Shown: piece by piece, positions 51,101 to 63,596 of the stretch
Layout: every line of letters starts with the position of its first letter
How positions within the stretch are numbered: the first letter of the stretch is position 1
Origin: Cytidiella melzeri
Taxonomy: Eukaryota > Basidiomycota > Agaricomycetes > Polyporales > Irpicaceae
Reading direction: 5' to 3'
Assembly (NCBI GenBank): GCA_022592445.1
Contig: JABYQR010000116.1
Span: forward strand, 1 to 64,000
DNA length: 64,000 bases
The notes under the pieces: generated by a model
Database searches by the model: none
Told to the model about the DNA's origin: nothing
Seen by the model: only the letters and a program-made list of their open reading frames with translations
Position numbers and translations under genes: made by a program

Positions 51101-53152
51101 CCTTTACAAAAGCGACTGGACCGAGATCTTGACGAAGATCCCGTACCGCTTCCAGAGCGTAGTCCGAGTCCTCCTGATGATGCTCCGGGAGATCGACCGG
51201 CACCTCAGCCGCGTCGATCTGCGCGTCAAAGGAATCCACCACCTGCACGACCAGGTGACGTCTATGGGAAAACAACACCCACTCAGCGTCAACAAAGTGA
51301 TCTTCGAAGGAAGTTGGGTAATGATCAGGCTAAAACAAGTCGCCCTCGACGGCAAGATCCCCAACAGGTGAGAAAAGATGGTCCCGCGCCTCGTTCTCCC
51401 AGTCCTGTTCAGAGTAACAATCCCTCTGAAGATCCTCAACCTGGAAATGATAGTGACTCGAGCGAACTTACGCCGCTCAATTCTGAGAATGAGTCAAATT
51501 TCCTCAACTACATGCTTAACAAAGCTGTCGAGCCGATTGACCCAATGTCTAATCCTCGTGAATGGACATTCCGTGATATCCTGCAATTACCTAAAAAGGA
51601 GCAGGCAGAATGGTGTAAGGCTGCGTGTGAGGAGCTTAAAGCCCTCAAAGATTGCAAAGTCTACGATCTTGTTGACAGACCAAAAAACCGGAAAGTCATC
51701 AAGAATAGATGGGTTTTTGACGTGAAGTCAGACAATCGCAAGAAAGCCCGGCTTGTAGCTTGTGGTTTTACGCAGGTCAAAGGCATAGACTTTGACCAAA
51801 TCTTCTCTCCAGTCGTGAGATTTGAGACCGTCAGGCTCATTCTTGCACTGTCTGCACTTGAAGGCTGGTTTATGACCAGTTTAGATGTTCGAAGTGCCTG
51901 TTTGTACGGCAATTTAGAAGAGGAGATCTATATGGAACAGCCAGAAGGCTTTGTAGAGAAAGGAATGAAGCACCTCGTGTTTTGCCTGCGCAAAGTGCTC
52001 TACGGACTTAAGCAGGCTGGTCTAGTCTGGTGGCGAACACTAGACAAATTCATGAAGAAGCTCGGCTTTAAACGTTTAAGGTCTGACGCTGGTGTCTTTG
52101 TCAAGTTTGACGGTGAAGACATTATTGTGGTTGTCATATATGTTGATGACGCAATCTTCATGGGCTCCAACCAGTTCAAGGTGTGCCAAGACAAGGCACG
52201 CTTCATGGACAAGTGGGAATGTTGTGACTTACCTGAAGTCAAAGAATTCCTGCGCATGCATATTCAAAGGCACGGCACTAAGCTCTGTATAGACCAAAGT
52301 GCTTATCTCGATAAAGTGCTTGAACGCTGTGGCATGCAGGACACCAAGCCGGTGCCGACACCCTTGCCCGACGGCTACAATCCCGTCACATATGAAGGAG
52401 CTGTTGATCCAGCTTGCCGAAGTCGTTTCCAAATGATTATTGGCTCGTTGCTCTACATCATGCTTGGCACCCGGCCAGACATTGCGTTCGCTGTCACTAA
52501 GCTTGTTCAACAGAGCGCTAACCCAAGTGAGGACCATGTTAGCAAGGCACTCTATATTTGCCGCTACCTCATAGGGACTCGCAACTATCGTCTCGAGTAT
52601 GACAGCCAATCAGACTCAGGTCTAGTCGCATTCACAGATGCGGATTGGGGATCAGATCCTAACACTCACTGTTCACAGACTGGCTACATCCTCAAACTCG
52701 CAGGAGGTGTATTCAGCTGGCAGTCATGCGCACAACGTACTGTTGCGCACTCATCAATGGATGCCGAGTACATGGCTCTGAGCGATTGCTCGCGCCAGGT
52801 GATCTGGGTTAGATCGATGCTCTCTGAGCTCGGCTACAATCTCGAACCCATTCCAATCTGTTGTGACAACCAAGGCGCAATATTTGTCACTACCAACCCT
52901 GTGACCGAGAAGCGCTCGAAGCATATCGACATCCGCTATCATTTCATTCGCGATGTCGTTGACCAGCAACTCGTACAAATTCTATTTGTTCCAGGAGAGG
53001 AAAACCTGGCCGACCTTTTCACCAAGAATCTCGGAAGAGTCAAGTTCGTCAAGTTCCGACAAATGCTTGGACTTGAGATCAGCGTTCCAGGCGCTACAGT
53101 CAAGACAGTTCGAAGAAAACAACCTGCCATACTTAGCGAGGGGGAGTGTTGA
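48191..53152 (+). CDS. gag-pol: Ty1/copia Gag-Pol polyprotein, complete (1653 aa)
   Basis: Gag (residues about 1-300) starts with the copia-type LDGTNWNVWSTNIKAYL region. The expected CCHC knuckle is not canonical: only CHRSRGNKGGEHNH is found; a Cys/His cluster CVHDRDFAECTECEKH lies just before the protease. Protease LLDSGAS has its Asp at residue 510. The HHCC region (HRCFAHPG..., CQGCAQGK) precedes the integrase with Asp704 (HSDL), Asp766 (SDAGGEY) and Glu802 (NGRAERF), spacing DD35E. Reverse transcriptase has YVDD at about 1317-1320. RNase H (FTDADWGSD, SSMDAEYMAL, CCDNQGAI) and the C-terminal NLADLFTK follow. Gag and Pol are one frame, so relative amounts must be set without frameshifting. 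All catalytic residues are present. Confidence 0.96.
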   Translation: MADNATLSSIKHLDGTNWNVWSTNIKAYLMTRKSFRAVEEPMEQPTGIPAVAAHGDSPAIAARPPTQEELDAYNAWAEKDEEARGAIILRAVPSIQELIVDLPTANEVWELLKAKYGKPSVPLMFTEFRHAIDHVIAADKHPGPAINQFLQHFQRLSRYGVEVPLFPQGMLLIIKAPPYANILLQFLAAATSVNDVKPANIGVAIVNSYEQSKSRGKGKQAQPQASKVTAVKRKPGNDPKFGQQQTQQQTQQGQQQQNEPKKRTCHRSRGNKGGEHNHFASVALTAPLAPVFAPAPVPAPEPVKVLLDKRIGARPVRAGNNYPSFKAAQALAQRLGVPATAEHICTLEAVICDKPSAKRPSPEPEFVEGLSRPSKRGRVDVVSDSEDEEVVFHDSPPKETPVSLDELRAPTPGPYNDDEDDAVSFGTDDDNNYLKTAGTYNWQVFRSCVPALTVADAVPTDSACERDRVVISSMYYHNVSNKCVHDRDFAECTECEKHLDAESQHLWLLDSGASMHFTFDENELQDKRTLPQPITVSTATRNVKITIVGNVTMRLSNGDTYTLDEVYYMPNLNVKLISLGQLLNNGMHVTSDYQQIEVISETGKLWLRFDPLFPRCPTFGIQNHAHVASRQVANVTHDIAHRCFAHPGNEVLRRLKGHTKGLPDFEFDPPKTPCQGCAQGKMPTRPFPASDQRATRSFQIIHSDLKEFPVKSYHCHKYVITFVDDFTSHTWLKALRQKSQAIDATRQFLAMVNTQFNAKVKKWMSDAGGEYKSKAFDDLLLDNGIVILQSTPHMHQQNGRAERFMCTMMDKAEAMRFTACLPPSWWNFTVEHAVHVYNRTPMRRHKWRTPYKILYSEVPDVSKLRVFGCGTYVFIPPKVRANKLAPKSEMMTYIGQTAHGWKFMRAPNNVVFEATQAEFDEDFFPKCPDSKTRRLRPREQRPADDNDDNHSDGLGFDDAGDDDIPPCCPHPLQKRLDRDLDEDPVPLPERSPSPPDDAPGDRPAPQPRRSARQRNPPPARPGDVYGKTTPTQRQQSDLRRKLGNDQAKTSRPRRQDPQQVRKDGPAPRSPSPVQSNNPSEDPQPGNDSDSSELTPLNSENESNFLNYMLNKAVEPIDPMSNPREWTFRDILQLPKKEQAEWCKAACEELKALKDCKVYDLVDRPKNRKVIKNRWVFDVKSDNRKKARLVACGFTQVKGIDFDQIFSPVVRFETVRLILALSALEGWFMTSLDVRSACLYGNLEEEIYMEQPEGFVEKGMKHLVFCLRKVLYGLKQAGLVWWRTLDKFMKKLGFKRLRSDAGVFVKFDGEDIIVVVIYVDDAIFMGSNQFKVCQDKARFMDKWECCDLPEVKEFLRMHIQRHGTKLCIDQSAYLDKVLERCGMQDTKPVPTPLPDGYNPVTYEGAVDPACRSRFQMIIGSLLYIMLGTRPDIAFAVTKLVQQSANPSEDHVSKALYICRYLIGTRNYRLEYDSQSDSGLVAFTDADWGSDPNTHCSQTGYILKLAGGVFSWQSCAQRTVAHSSMDAEYMALSDCSRQVIWVRSMLSELGYNLEPIPICCDNQGAIFVTTNPVTEKRSKHIDIRYHFIRDVVDQQLVQILFVPGEENLADLFTKNLGRVKFVKFRQMLGLEISVPGATVKTVRRKQPAILSEGEC

Positions 53153-53457
53153 GCTGTGTCGAAACCGTGTGGTGAGCTGTGTTGAACCACATGGTGAGCT
53201 GTGACGAAACCGCATGTTGAGCTGTGTTGAAACGCGATGGAAAGCTGACTAGCGCTCACGCGCTCTGTATTTACATATGTTTGTACGCTCATAGTTGTAG
53301 ATAAAAACCTCACGACTCCTGTAGCAATACATACGTCTTTTACTCTCACTACTCGCCCCCAAAGCCTACATCTAACCCTACCAACCAACAACAGGTAAGC
53401 GTCCCTTTCCCCTGCCTCTGTCGGGCTAGTGTCGCGGTTGGCGATACTGGCTCGACA
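53147..53457 (+). repeat. 3' LTR of copia element 2
   Basis: Starts TGTTGAG after GAGGGGGAG and ends CTCGACA; followed by ACATC. It overlaps the end of the Gag-Pol ORF by two codons. Confidence 0.95.
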
Positions 53458-54289
53458 ACATCCTTGTAATACACATGGTAATCTACCCAAACACACTTTT
53501 TACGAACACTGCTCTCGCTGATGAGCTCAGCTGATGGTGATACTACATATGGTAAGCCGTGTTGGAGTGACAATATGCCGACCTCATGCCGGTGTGACCA
53601 ACCGTGACGTTTTTACGAACACCCCTTCTCTCTTCTACCCCTCGTCGGCATCCTGCCGCAGCTCTTTGTTCCTCTCTTAAAAGCGTGAATATAATACAGC
53701 ATACTATCAAGATGCACAGGTATAATTCTATGTACTTTTTGACAGATTTAGGCGGGAGCTCTCAGCGCAATGTGCTGAGCGCCGGGTTTTTACGAACACC
53801 GCATGAATGATAGTACGGGAAGTCACTCAGTTTCATACGATAGCCGGCGGACAACACAGATTGTGGCGTGGTGGATGTTGATCACAGTCACCATCACACC
53901 CAAACCAGCCTCAAGGGCTCATCGGGCTGCTTCACGCACTGCATCGGTGATTACAGGATCCGGAAGGGATGTAGCATGTTCTGCTCACTCAGTTTGTATA
54001 CATAATGATGTCCACGCATGAACATTTGACGTTTGCTGCGCCTTGTATATTTACTACTGGCCATTACAGTGCCAATGGGCAAGACGGCTGATGAGTCCCA
54101 ATACAAAACGACATCCGCCTGTTGCCACGTTACAAACGAATCATAAGTTGGTCTTCAAACATGATCTGACTACATAGCTCCCGCGACTGTGTTCAAGGCT
54201 ATGCATACCGTGACAACAGATGAAAAAACTAATATACACTGCATAGGGGGCTGAAGCAAGACAGTCGAGTGCAACAGCACAGGGCTCAA
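53458..54289. other. 832 bp without a gene; repeated TTTTTACGAACAC word
   Basis: TTTTTACGAACAC occurs near 53497, 53609 and 53788 in the same orientation, and similar words occur left of the copia element. The 53760-53800 stretch (GTGCTGAGCGCCG...) resembles 28310-28340. No open frame with a recognisable product. Confidence 0.45.
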
Positions 54290-55825
54290 CTACAATTTTG
54301 CCTTTACGTTCAAGGCGCTACCGCTCTCTTCGATGAGCTGTCTCGCGAGATTCCCAACGATAGGGAAAATCTTGGGATACAACGGAGCCTTTTCAGAACT
54401 TGCCTGGCGACGGGCGTATCGCGCAGCGATTCCTTGCGCAATGATGGCCAGCTATGCAGATTTGTTAGATTTGGAACACCAGCAGAATATTGTTGGAACT
54501 GACTCGAAACAGCATCCAGCTATTCGCAAATACCAATTCCTGTATAGGATACGGCTGTCCGGTCACCTTGCAGTACTCCCGTTCGAGCTCCTCGAGCGAA
54601 CACGGTGCGATATCGCTGTTCTTGAACCCGTGCAATATCTCGGGATTTTGCTTGGGATCAACGTGCCACGGCTGCGTCAAGTTTGCAAAGTCTGCGAGCT
54701 ATATACGCACACGCGTGTCATCCATGCTCTCGATTTCCGAGGTATGAGGGGAAAGGGGCGCGTACCGGACTACCCAGCGTGCACAGCTCCCAATCCAAAA
54801 TCCCGATAACCCTGTTCTCCGTGGGGTGGAAGATGAGGTTGTCGAGCTTGTAATCTCCGTGTACGATCCTCAGCCCGGTCTTGCGCTCGTCAGGCAAGTG
54901 AGTCTTGTACCACTCGACCAGCTCTTCAAACGCAGGGACAGGACCCGTCTTCTTCCCAGTTTCGACGTCGACTGCTTCTGCCTGTGCTCGTGATACGCGG
55001 GAGAGGGACTTGATTTGGCGAGGGAAGTATGCTGTGGAGGGACCGAAGGTCGAAAGTCCTAACGCTTTAGGGTCCAAGTTGGATAGGGATGCGAGAGCAC
55101 GGGTGGCAGCAAGCCAGCTACAGTTTTGCTCGGGTGAGTTCCCTGACCACTCGTTAAAGGTGCCCAAAAAGTACCAACTCACCATTCTCGCCTGACCTCC
55201 TTTGACACCTCAGGCATCTGCGGGTTCGTGAAGATCCTTCCATCCAAAAACTCCATAATGTAGAACGGCGTGCCAATCACGCCATCGTCTTCGCATAGAA
55301 CTATTGGCTCTGGTATAGGTACTCGTCGTTCGCGTGGCGTGTCAGGACGGGTGTTGTGCTTGTGCAAGGCGGCGAGCATCTGGTACTCCCGCTCAACCTG
55401 GTGTGCTGTACTGGACAGGAGCTGACCGGCAGGTTTCTTGCGGAGAACATACTTTTGAGATCTGACAGGGTTGGGTTCGTCTTGAGGAAAACGAATGCAG
55501 AATTGCTGTTTGATATGGGTATACTTACCTGGCATCTGTAAGAAAATAGGTAGGATTCGACTGCAATTCCAGTGTTTGCTCAATTATCGACGATCGAACT
55601 GCGTTCAGGCAAAGGTTTCCGCACCTGTCCAAACTACCCGCAGATGACATGAGCTCGCATCTCGCAAGAGCGATGAAGTTGTTGCATGCTTACCTTGAAC
55701 TGCTTGACTGCTACAGGAAGCTGTAATCGTGGCACATGCGTCTTGAGGTACTTGTGCAGGCTGTCGACGTCTATGTTCGCACGGACCTCGCCAACTTCGC
55801 CGCCAATCTTCTGAGAGTCGGACAT
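54290..55825 (-). CDS. ACAD10-type aminoglycoside phosphotransferase (APH) domain protein, probably peroxisomal
   Basis: Seven exons: 55825-55694, 55633-55625, 55560-55529, 55461-55183, 55117-54766, 54698-54504, 54451-54290; 386 aa. Exon 2 is a 9-nt microexon coding FGQ, which completes the conserved [15 protein letters not shown] (as VKQFK + FGQ + SNPTYFL). Kinase-like motifs are YVLRKKPAG (ATP-binding Lys region), [20 protein letters not shown], catalytic loop [15 protein letters not shown] and metal site [11 protein letters not shown]. The C-terminus LNVKAKL ends in AKL, a functional type-1 peroxisomal targeting signal. Animal ACAD10/11 carry this kinase domain fused to an acyl-CoA dehydrogenase and act on 4-hydroxy fatty acids; a stand-alone fungal form with a similar role is inferred. 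Confidence 0.9.
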
Positions 55826-56351
55826 GGTTGTGTAAGTTTGGTCGCAAAACGAAAGTCGTAATATTTATGCAAAGTTGGCTACCACCGGCAGCTGTGACCC
55901 CGTCGGAATTGCCTGAGCGAGGTCATCATCGTGTCCCTAGCGTATGATGAGATATTCACATGCACGCTCGGACAACGAACGGACAGGCAATGTTTCCGAC
56001 TCATCCCCACACACTACAAATGTGGGCTCGAGCAAGATTCTTTTTCCAACCTCAATCGTTCCATTCATGTTTTCGATACATTGTGACATGAGGATGGCAG
56101 ATATCGCAGCGCATAATACCAACTATGAGAAAAGAAAAAGGTGCTGAGCAGGGGTGGGGTGTGTACTAAATGATGAACTATGTAAGTGCGAACTAGAAGT
56201 ATCGTATCGTAGGTTGGTGCGTAGGCGTGAGGATGACGCTAGAAGGCGTCCACATTACTTTTTGTGTTCGTAGCGTCGGAGAATGCGAGTGTGCGCGGGG
56301 AGGTCCAGTCGTAAGGGGAGATGCAGCAGCAAAGGATCACGAAGACGAAAA
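55826..56351. other. 526-bp intergenic region
   Basis: Promoter of the phosphotransferase gene (near 55826-55920) and the 3' UTR of the Hsp70 gene. A 61-codon ORF (56122-55937, minus) has no support. Confidence 0.5.
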
Positions 56352-58573
<2,222 letters not shown>

Positions 58574-58998
58574 GGCGACGACAATGATGGGAGGCGAGGG
58601 GAGAGGAAGTGAAAGACGAGGTAGAGGATGAGGTGGAAGACCGGATTGGCGGACACGGTGCGCGTTTTCAGTCACCGAAAATATTTAGACGCTGACATTA
58701 CGTACGTACGCACATCGGCGTTAACCGGCAAAGACCGTGGGAAAGAGCCTTGGAAAGTCCCCGAATATTCACTACGAGTCCTACGCACCTGTTTGTAATT
58801 CATTAAAGTAGCAACATTCAAGCTGCGAAAATCTCGTCCATGTTATATACAATCAGCTTCAAGTGTTCAGATTTTTCCGGCATTTTTTGAATGCATGGCC
58901 ACTAGGTATCACAATTACGCCGGAGCGCCCATGCGCCGCTATAGTTATCCGGCGCTAAAGCTGTATTTCTTCAAGTTTCTTGCTGCGACGCGACTCGG
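58574..58998. promoter_or_regulatory. 425-bp divergent promoter, mtHsp70 / TMEM70-like gene
   Basis: Contains GAATATTC (58767-58774) and a GTCCCCGAATATTC context that could be a heat-shock-factor-like site (nGAAn units), plus AAAATATTTAG near 58678. Two nuclear-encoded mitochondrial proteins share the region. Confidence 0.4.
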
Positions 58999-59966
58999 AT
59001 GTCCTCTGCAGGCTGCCGCGTTCTGCTACGTTCACCACACACCATAGGCCTTCGGTCATGGTTGACTCGTCGTTCAATTCCACTTCTTCCTCTTCCTTAC
59101 TGTCGAAATGCGTCTAACTCACAGCGGCACTTGCCCGCCTGGACTCGAAACCTCCAGACTTCAGCTACAAGGCGAAACGACGACGGCCCTTCAGCCGAGC
59201 AGAACACAGCAAAGGCTCTAGCAGACAAGGCAGCAGCAGTCGTTCTGGCCTCACAGCACCCCGAGACAGAGATTTACTTGGGTCCTCTCACGCAAACTTT
59301 CCGCCGGCTCAAGCTCTTCTCCCTTGCCTCGCTAGGTTTGACAACGGTCATGGCACCCTTTCTCTTCTTCATGGAGACCGCTTCAGCTGTACCACTGGTC
59401 GGGCGCGTAGCTTTAGTAGGAACGGTGCTCGTCACGAGCTCCGTGTCTACCATGCTCGTCGGGTGGCTGGGCATGCCGTACGTCACTGTACTTCGATGGT
59501 TTCCTGCCGAGGGTTCCAGTACGGAGAATGGGAAGCGGGCAGTGGGCGTAGAGATGACCACGATGACTCTTACGCTAAAAGAGCGCATAACTCACGTTTA
59601 CGACTCGGCGTTCCTCGTCCCTACCAACAGACCCTTGGCGAAGTGGGAACTTGCGGAAGTGTTTAAGCTGCCGGAGAAGGAGGTGGATGTTCTGGCCAAA
59701 GAGTGTGGCCTGCCGCGAGAGGAAACTATTGCCGAGACCATGGACAAGGATGGGAGAGTGCTGGGACGGTGGATAGTCAAGTGGGAAGCGGACGGCACGG
59801 GCACTTGTCGTCAGACAGGAAAAATAATAAGGTAGGCACTCCCCTTTGTATCGAGTCACTGCAACCACGCTAACGCGCAGTTGAATGCAGATATTTCAAT
59901 ATCCATGAGGATCTCATAGGGAAGAACGTCCGGGAAAGTTACACCCACCCGCCTCACACCGACTAG
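58999..59966 (+). CDS. TMEM70/TMEM186-family mitochondrial inner-membrane protein
   Basis: Exons are 58999-59831 and 59891-59966 (302 aa). The N-terminus is Arg/Ser rich without acids (LLRSPHTIGLRSWLTRRS), a likely mitochondrial presequence. Residues about 90-115 read EIYLGPLTQTFRRLKLFSLASL, the family signature, followed by two membrane segments (LGLTTVMAPFLFFME and VGRVALVGTVLVTSSVSTML). The C-terminal part is soluble. The second exon adds YFNIHEDLIGKNVRESY, needed because the unspliced frame stops right after KIIR. TMEM70 in animals helps assemble ATP synthase and complex I; the fungal role is not defined. Confidence 0.75.
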
Positions 59967-60243
59967 CTTCCATCATTGCTGCTGATTCTGCCCTGCGATG
60001 TGGACACGAAAAAGATACCTTTAATCAGTTGTGCTCGTAGTCGATCTAAACATGTTAATGTCTAGCCGCGTATGAGTTAGGTATTATTTTGTGCGAGATG
60101 ATGCAATAAGAGATCTGAAAGGAGAAGTGTCAACTTACGATTACTTACTGTTGGTGTATAAAGAAAGTGCATCTTACCTCTGATAACAGTAAACGAACAA
60201 GTAGTTGGTATCATATGGAATGGGTATATTCTAGCCGACCCCG
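59967..60243. other. 277-bp convergent intergenic region
   Basis: 3' UTRs of the TMEM70-like gene (+) and dynactin p25 (-). Nothing else seen. Confidence 0.5.
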
Positions 60244-61061
60244 CTATCGGCGGGCAGCTGGCGTTGGTTCGTTTGGGTCCGGTAGGAAACTCGTGTAATG
60301 CTGCTTGGTCATAGCCTCTACCATTTCCTGCGTGGACTCTGGAAGGTCTTCGACGAAGCGGCCTGTGTTCACGGTCTGAGCGATCAGAATATACACGAAC
60401 AACGCGACAAATTCACCTGGGGAGCCTGCGAAGAGAGACAAGGCTGGGATGACGGTGTTCGGCGGGACAAACGTGTTGTCAGCTATTTTCGCGCAGTCCT
60501 TGATGATGGTGAACTTTCCCTACCACCCAGGAAAGTCAGCCAGGATTTGCGCCCCGAATTGGTTGACAACCGAGAGCAACCTACGATCACACAATTCCTC
60601 CCGATCTCGACATGATTTCCAATCTGCGCGGCCTCGACGATAGTGTTCGCACCTATATGAACGTGGTCTCCGACCTTCATTGGGTAGTAGTTGAAGTTTC
60701 CGCGGTAAGTCTTATATGGCGGCCTACAGTACACATAATGGTTTAGATCCAGCACGTCTGGATTCTACGTATGGCAAGGCAAACCTCATTATACATCCTT
60801 CGCCTACGAGGCAGTACCTTCCCAGAGATATTACTACGGCATGGCCAGGTCCCGTACGACGCAAGTCTCCTCGAATTATCGCGCCACTTGATATGATGGT
60901 TTTACCCCCGAGGATAATGTTTTGAGGACCCGCGATGGTAGCGCGTCGTGAGACTTTGTTGCCTGTATCCTGCAAGAGTCGTCAAACAGCGTTCAGTTTG
61001 GCTGTTGTAGACTTACGGTTTCTATGTACTCGCTTTTCGAATAGTAAATAGGAGGATTCAT
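60244..61061 (-). CDS. dynactin subunit 5 (p25)
   Basis: Five exons: 61061-61017, 60969-60785, 60723-60585, 60519-60417, 60362-60244; 196 aa. p25 is a left-handed beta-helix protein in the pointed-end complex of dynactin, which links dynein to early endosomes. The start MNPPIYYSKSEYIET is typical; hexapeptide repeats follow (ATIAGPQNIILGGK, TIISSGAIIRGDLR, GRYCLVGEGCIMRPP, VGDHVHIGANTIVEAAQIGNHVEIG in pieces, GKFTIIKDCAKIADNTFVPP). The last exon (RFVEDLPESTQEMVEAMTKQHYTSF) is the usual C-terminal helix. All joins keep frame. Confidence 0.95.
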
Positions 61062-62017
61062 CTTGGACGCGGGTGTGGGCCAAGTGCAAGACATACTGTA
61101 CGTACGAATCAGTGGCGGTTATGCCGATCTGCATCTTGGAACAAACAAAGCCACACACGCTCCGCCCCTTGTGCCAAGCGAGACTTTAGTAGCGAGTCCA
61201 GCTTTCCGCTCATTCACAACCTTATACCCAGCCCTCAGATGCCCTCCTTGTATTGGACTTGTGCTTGAATCTCAGTCAGTCATGGGAGACGTGCTCCACA
61301 CCAGTCGCCAGATACGCATCAACAACAATCGAAACGCCTGCTCAAAACCTTCCGAGGAAGATGCACTTCGTACGGCATGGTTTGGTCTAAGGATGAGCAT
61401 AGGTGAGCCCTTGACTACGCTTCAGCTTCTATATCCAACTCTTCACCTTCGAGGATGATGATACTAGTATCAGGCTTTGACTAGAGGTAGACAACTATAG
61501 CTACGCTTTGGCATGATCTTGTCGCCTCTACAACGACGCGACATTATCTTCTCTCTGACTCACATTACATGCGTTCTTCATCTTGTCTAACTGAAACGTC
61601 ATGCTGACCCGTGCTCTCCGCGTTTTAGTGCTCTCCATTTGTGCAGCACCGATCTGCGGCTCTGCTTCAGGAACGAAGCCACTTCAACCGCTTGCATAAC
61701 GCTTGCTGAATGCGTCATGTACAGCCCAACTCCTGCGCGGGGAAGTGGATCACCGCAGAACATGAGCGCATCCCGTGTGTCGACCCAAAAAGCAGCGCAA
61801 AGCCAGGTGGGGATGCTTCCGGCGCTTCATTGGCAGCCTCTGGCCTCGAGGTGTCAGATCCGATTATCACACTCATCACACTGCAACGAGGCTTCCGACG
61901 CGAGGAGGTGTGCTGCAACTACAAGTACATAACCCTCACTTCCACACCGGGTCGTGCATATCTTCTTTGCCTCCGTACTACCATCACTACAATAACACAA
62001 TACATACGACAACGTCG
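61062..62017. other. 956 bp without a confident gene
   Basis: ORFs such as 61063-61458 and 61710-62030 (plus) lack recognisable domains. 61950-62017 may be the promoter of the gene at 62018. Confidence 0.4.
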
Positions 62018-62834
62018 ATGTCTGCTATAACAACAGAGGTGCGCGTCATCTTGCGCACAACATAAATTGAGTACTGACAATTCTCAGATGATGGATCTCG
62101 ACCAACAGCTGGCCCAACTACTGGGTACCATGACCCTTCAAGGCGCTTGGAACGTCAAGACCGACATGGTGAGTCCGTTGACGTCTTTCCGCAGTTAGCC
62201 TTCGAAACGCTGACGTCGGTAACATTGTTTCCTTAATGGAGAAAGGCAAGAGACGTGCGAAGCATGGGCTATGCAACGCCATCGAAGGCGGTAATGGCAG
62301 CAGCGCCAGACGAATGCATGTCCGACTCCTCCGACGCAGAGGACTCGTCCCCATACCAAGCACGTTGCCCCTCTCCACTTCTCTTTTCGACTCGTCTGCT
62401 TACATTTGACGACCTTCCTCTCCCCTCATATTCCCCGTCAAAATGTAAACTCAAATTGAAATCGAAATCGAAAAACTCGAAAGGCAAACGCTCAGCATCT
62501 CCTTCAGCCTCCCTTGTCAAGCTCAACTCCATCCAACGTCGAAAAACCCGTCCGAACGCCGTCCGGCTGCGCACTTCTACAAGCTACTCACGACATGTTG
62601 TGCTCGGGCCACTACCCTACCACCGGCGGGGCATATCTGGAGCTCATATTCACCCACCGAGAAATTCTCTACGCGTGCCCACAGCTTCACCGCGACTGCG
62701 CGATGGGATTCAGCGACTTGGCACAGACGCTCGAGCGTAGGGACTGGAGGGCGGATAGAGAGGGAGATGGGGAAGCTGTGGCGGCATTCAGATACGAGGC
62801 GGGGTTGACGGCGCATGTCGCGTCGCCGTTGTGA
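62018..62834 (+). CDS. hypothetical protein, splice structure uncertain
   Basis: Likely exons are 62018-62038 (MSAITTE), 62088-62167 (MMDLDQQLAQLLGTMTLQGA...) and 62246 onward (ARDVRSMGYATPSKAV, DECMSDSSDAEDS, then a Lys/Ser-rich basic stretch). The C-terminal part in a second frame (ATHDMLCSGHYPTTGGAYLEL...GLTAHVASPL, to 62834) looks protein-like and is reached only by a shift near 62437-62521; a weak GT...AG intron (62437-62521) would do it. Without it the frame ends at 62740. Acidic and basic patches suggest a nuclear protein, but no domain is recognised. Confidence 0.4.
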
Positions 62835-63596
62835 TTATTTGGACTCTTATGGAATATTGTTGAGGGCTGATTGTACTTTATTGGTCGCAGGGCGTCGATT
62901 TTTTAATGGATGTTCACCGTCTGGGTTGAACTCATGTACGATGACTGTCATTTGCATTTTCTGGAGGTAGAGATCGGTGTGATACGCGCTACGCTGCTCA
63001 CACGAGCAAGTTGGCATCAGTTAGAGGTCCAATTGTTGACTGAAGGCAAGTGTCTAATTTTTGGCTTTTCCAGTCTGAACCTCTCGCGACCAACAGAGCT
63101 GACTTTTGAGATATCGAGAGAGGGATGAGAGAACCTGGACGCTACCCTTGAGAAGCAAACCCCGATTTCTTGCATGTCTCTCGTCGGGTTGCGTAGCGTC
63201 CGATTCCATCGAATTATCATCAAGTATCAGTTGCGCTCACTGCAATGGCTAAAGGAGCAGACGCATTCCTGGTTTCTGACTCACCTTGGTCTAGTGGGTA
63301 TTCCGATGCACTTTGGGCGGTACGTGTACGTGCAGTGTAAGCGGTGATCTGTCGAGAACCAACTCAACAGATCAGCGCCCCATATACATATAGTGAGTAG
63401 TTATGCGGGACAATGTACTAGTACAAGTTGACAGTCCCCTTCCAGCTGCCAACTTTTAGCTCTGCAATAAGCAGCACAATTCCGATTCTCGTCGGCTGTG
63501 AAGGACTTGATCAGAAGATTGGAGCCATGGACGCCGGGAGGTATATATCAACGCCGCCTTTACGCCTTGACATCGTATTCACTGCCCTCCATCACC
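62835..63596. other. 762-bp intergenic region
   Basis: Contains a TATATATC box at 63543-63550, about 50 bp before the start codon of the next gene. No gene is recognised; the longer ORFs overlap that gene in another frame. Confidence 0.45.

Larger units (their letters stand above)
47653..53457 (+). mobile_element. Ty1/copia element 2, structurally intact
   Basis: LTRs lie at 47653-47963 and 53147-53457 (311 bp each, TGTTGAG...CA), flanked by a perfect ACATC duplication (47648-47652 and 53458-53462). A half-tRNA-Met primer-binding site follows at 47964. One uninterrupted Gag-Pol frame (48191-53152) ends in the polypurine tract GAGGGGGAG. The LTRs differ at about eight positions by eye, nearly all transitions, so insertion is not very recent, yet the ORF stayed open. 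Confidence 0.96.

Noticed and set aside
61063..61458. 131-codon plus-strand ORF just upstream of the dynactin p25 start
   Set aside because: Composition and lack of any domain suggest chance.
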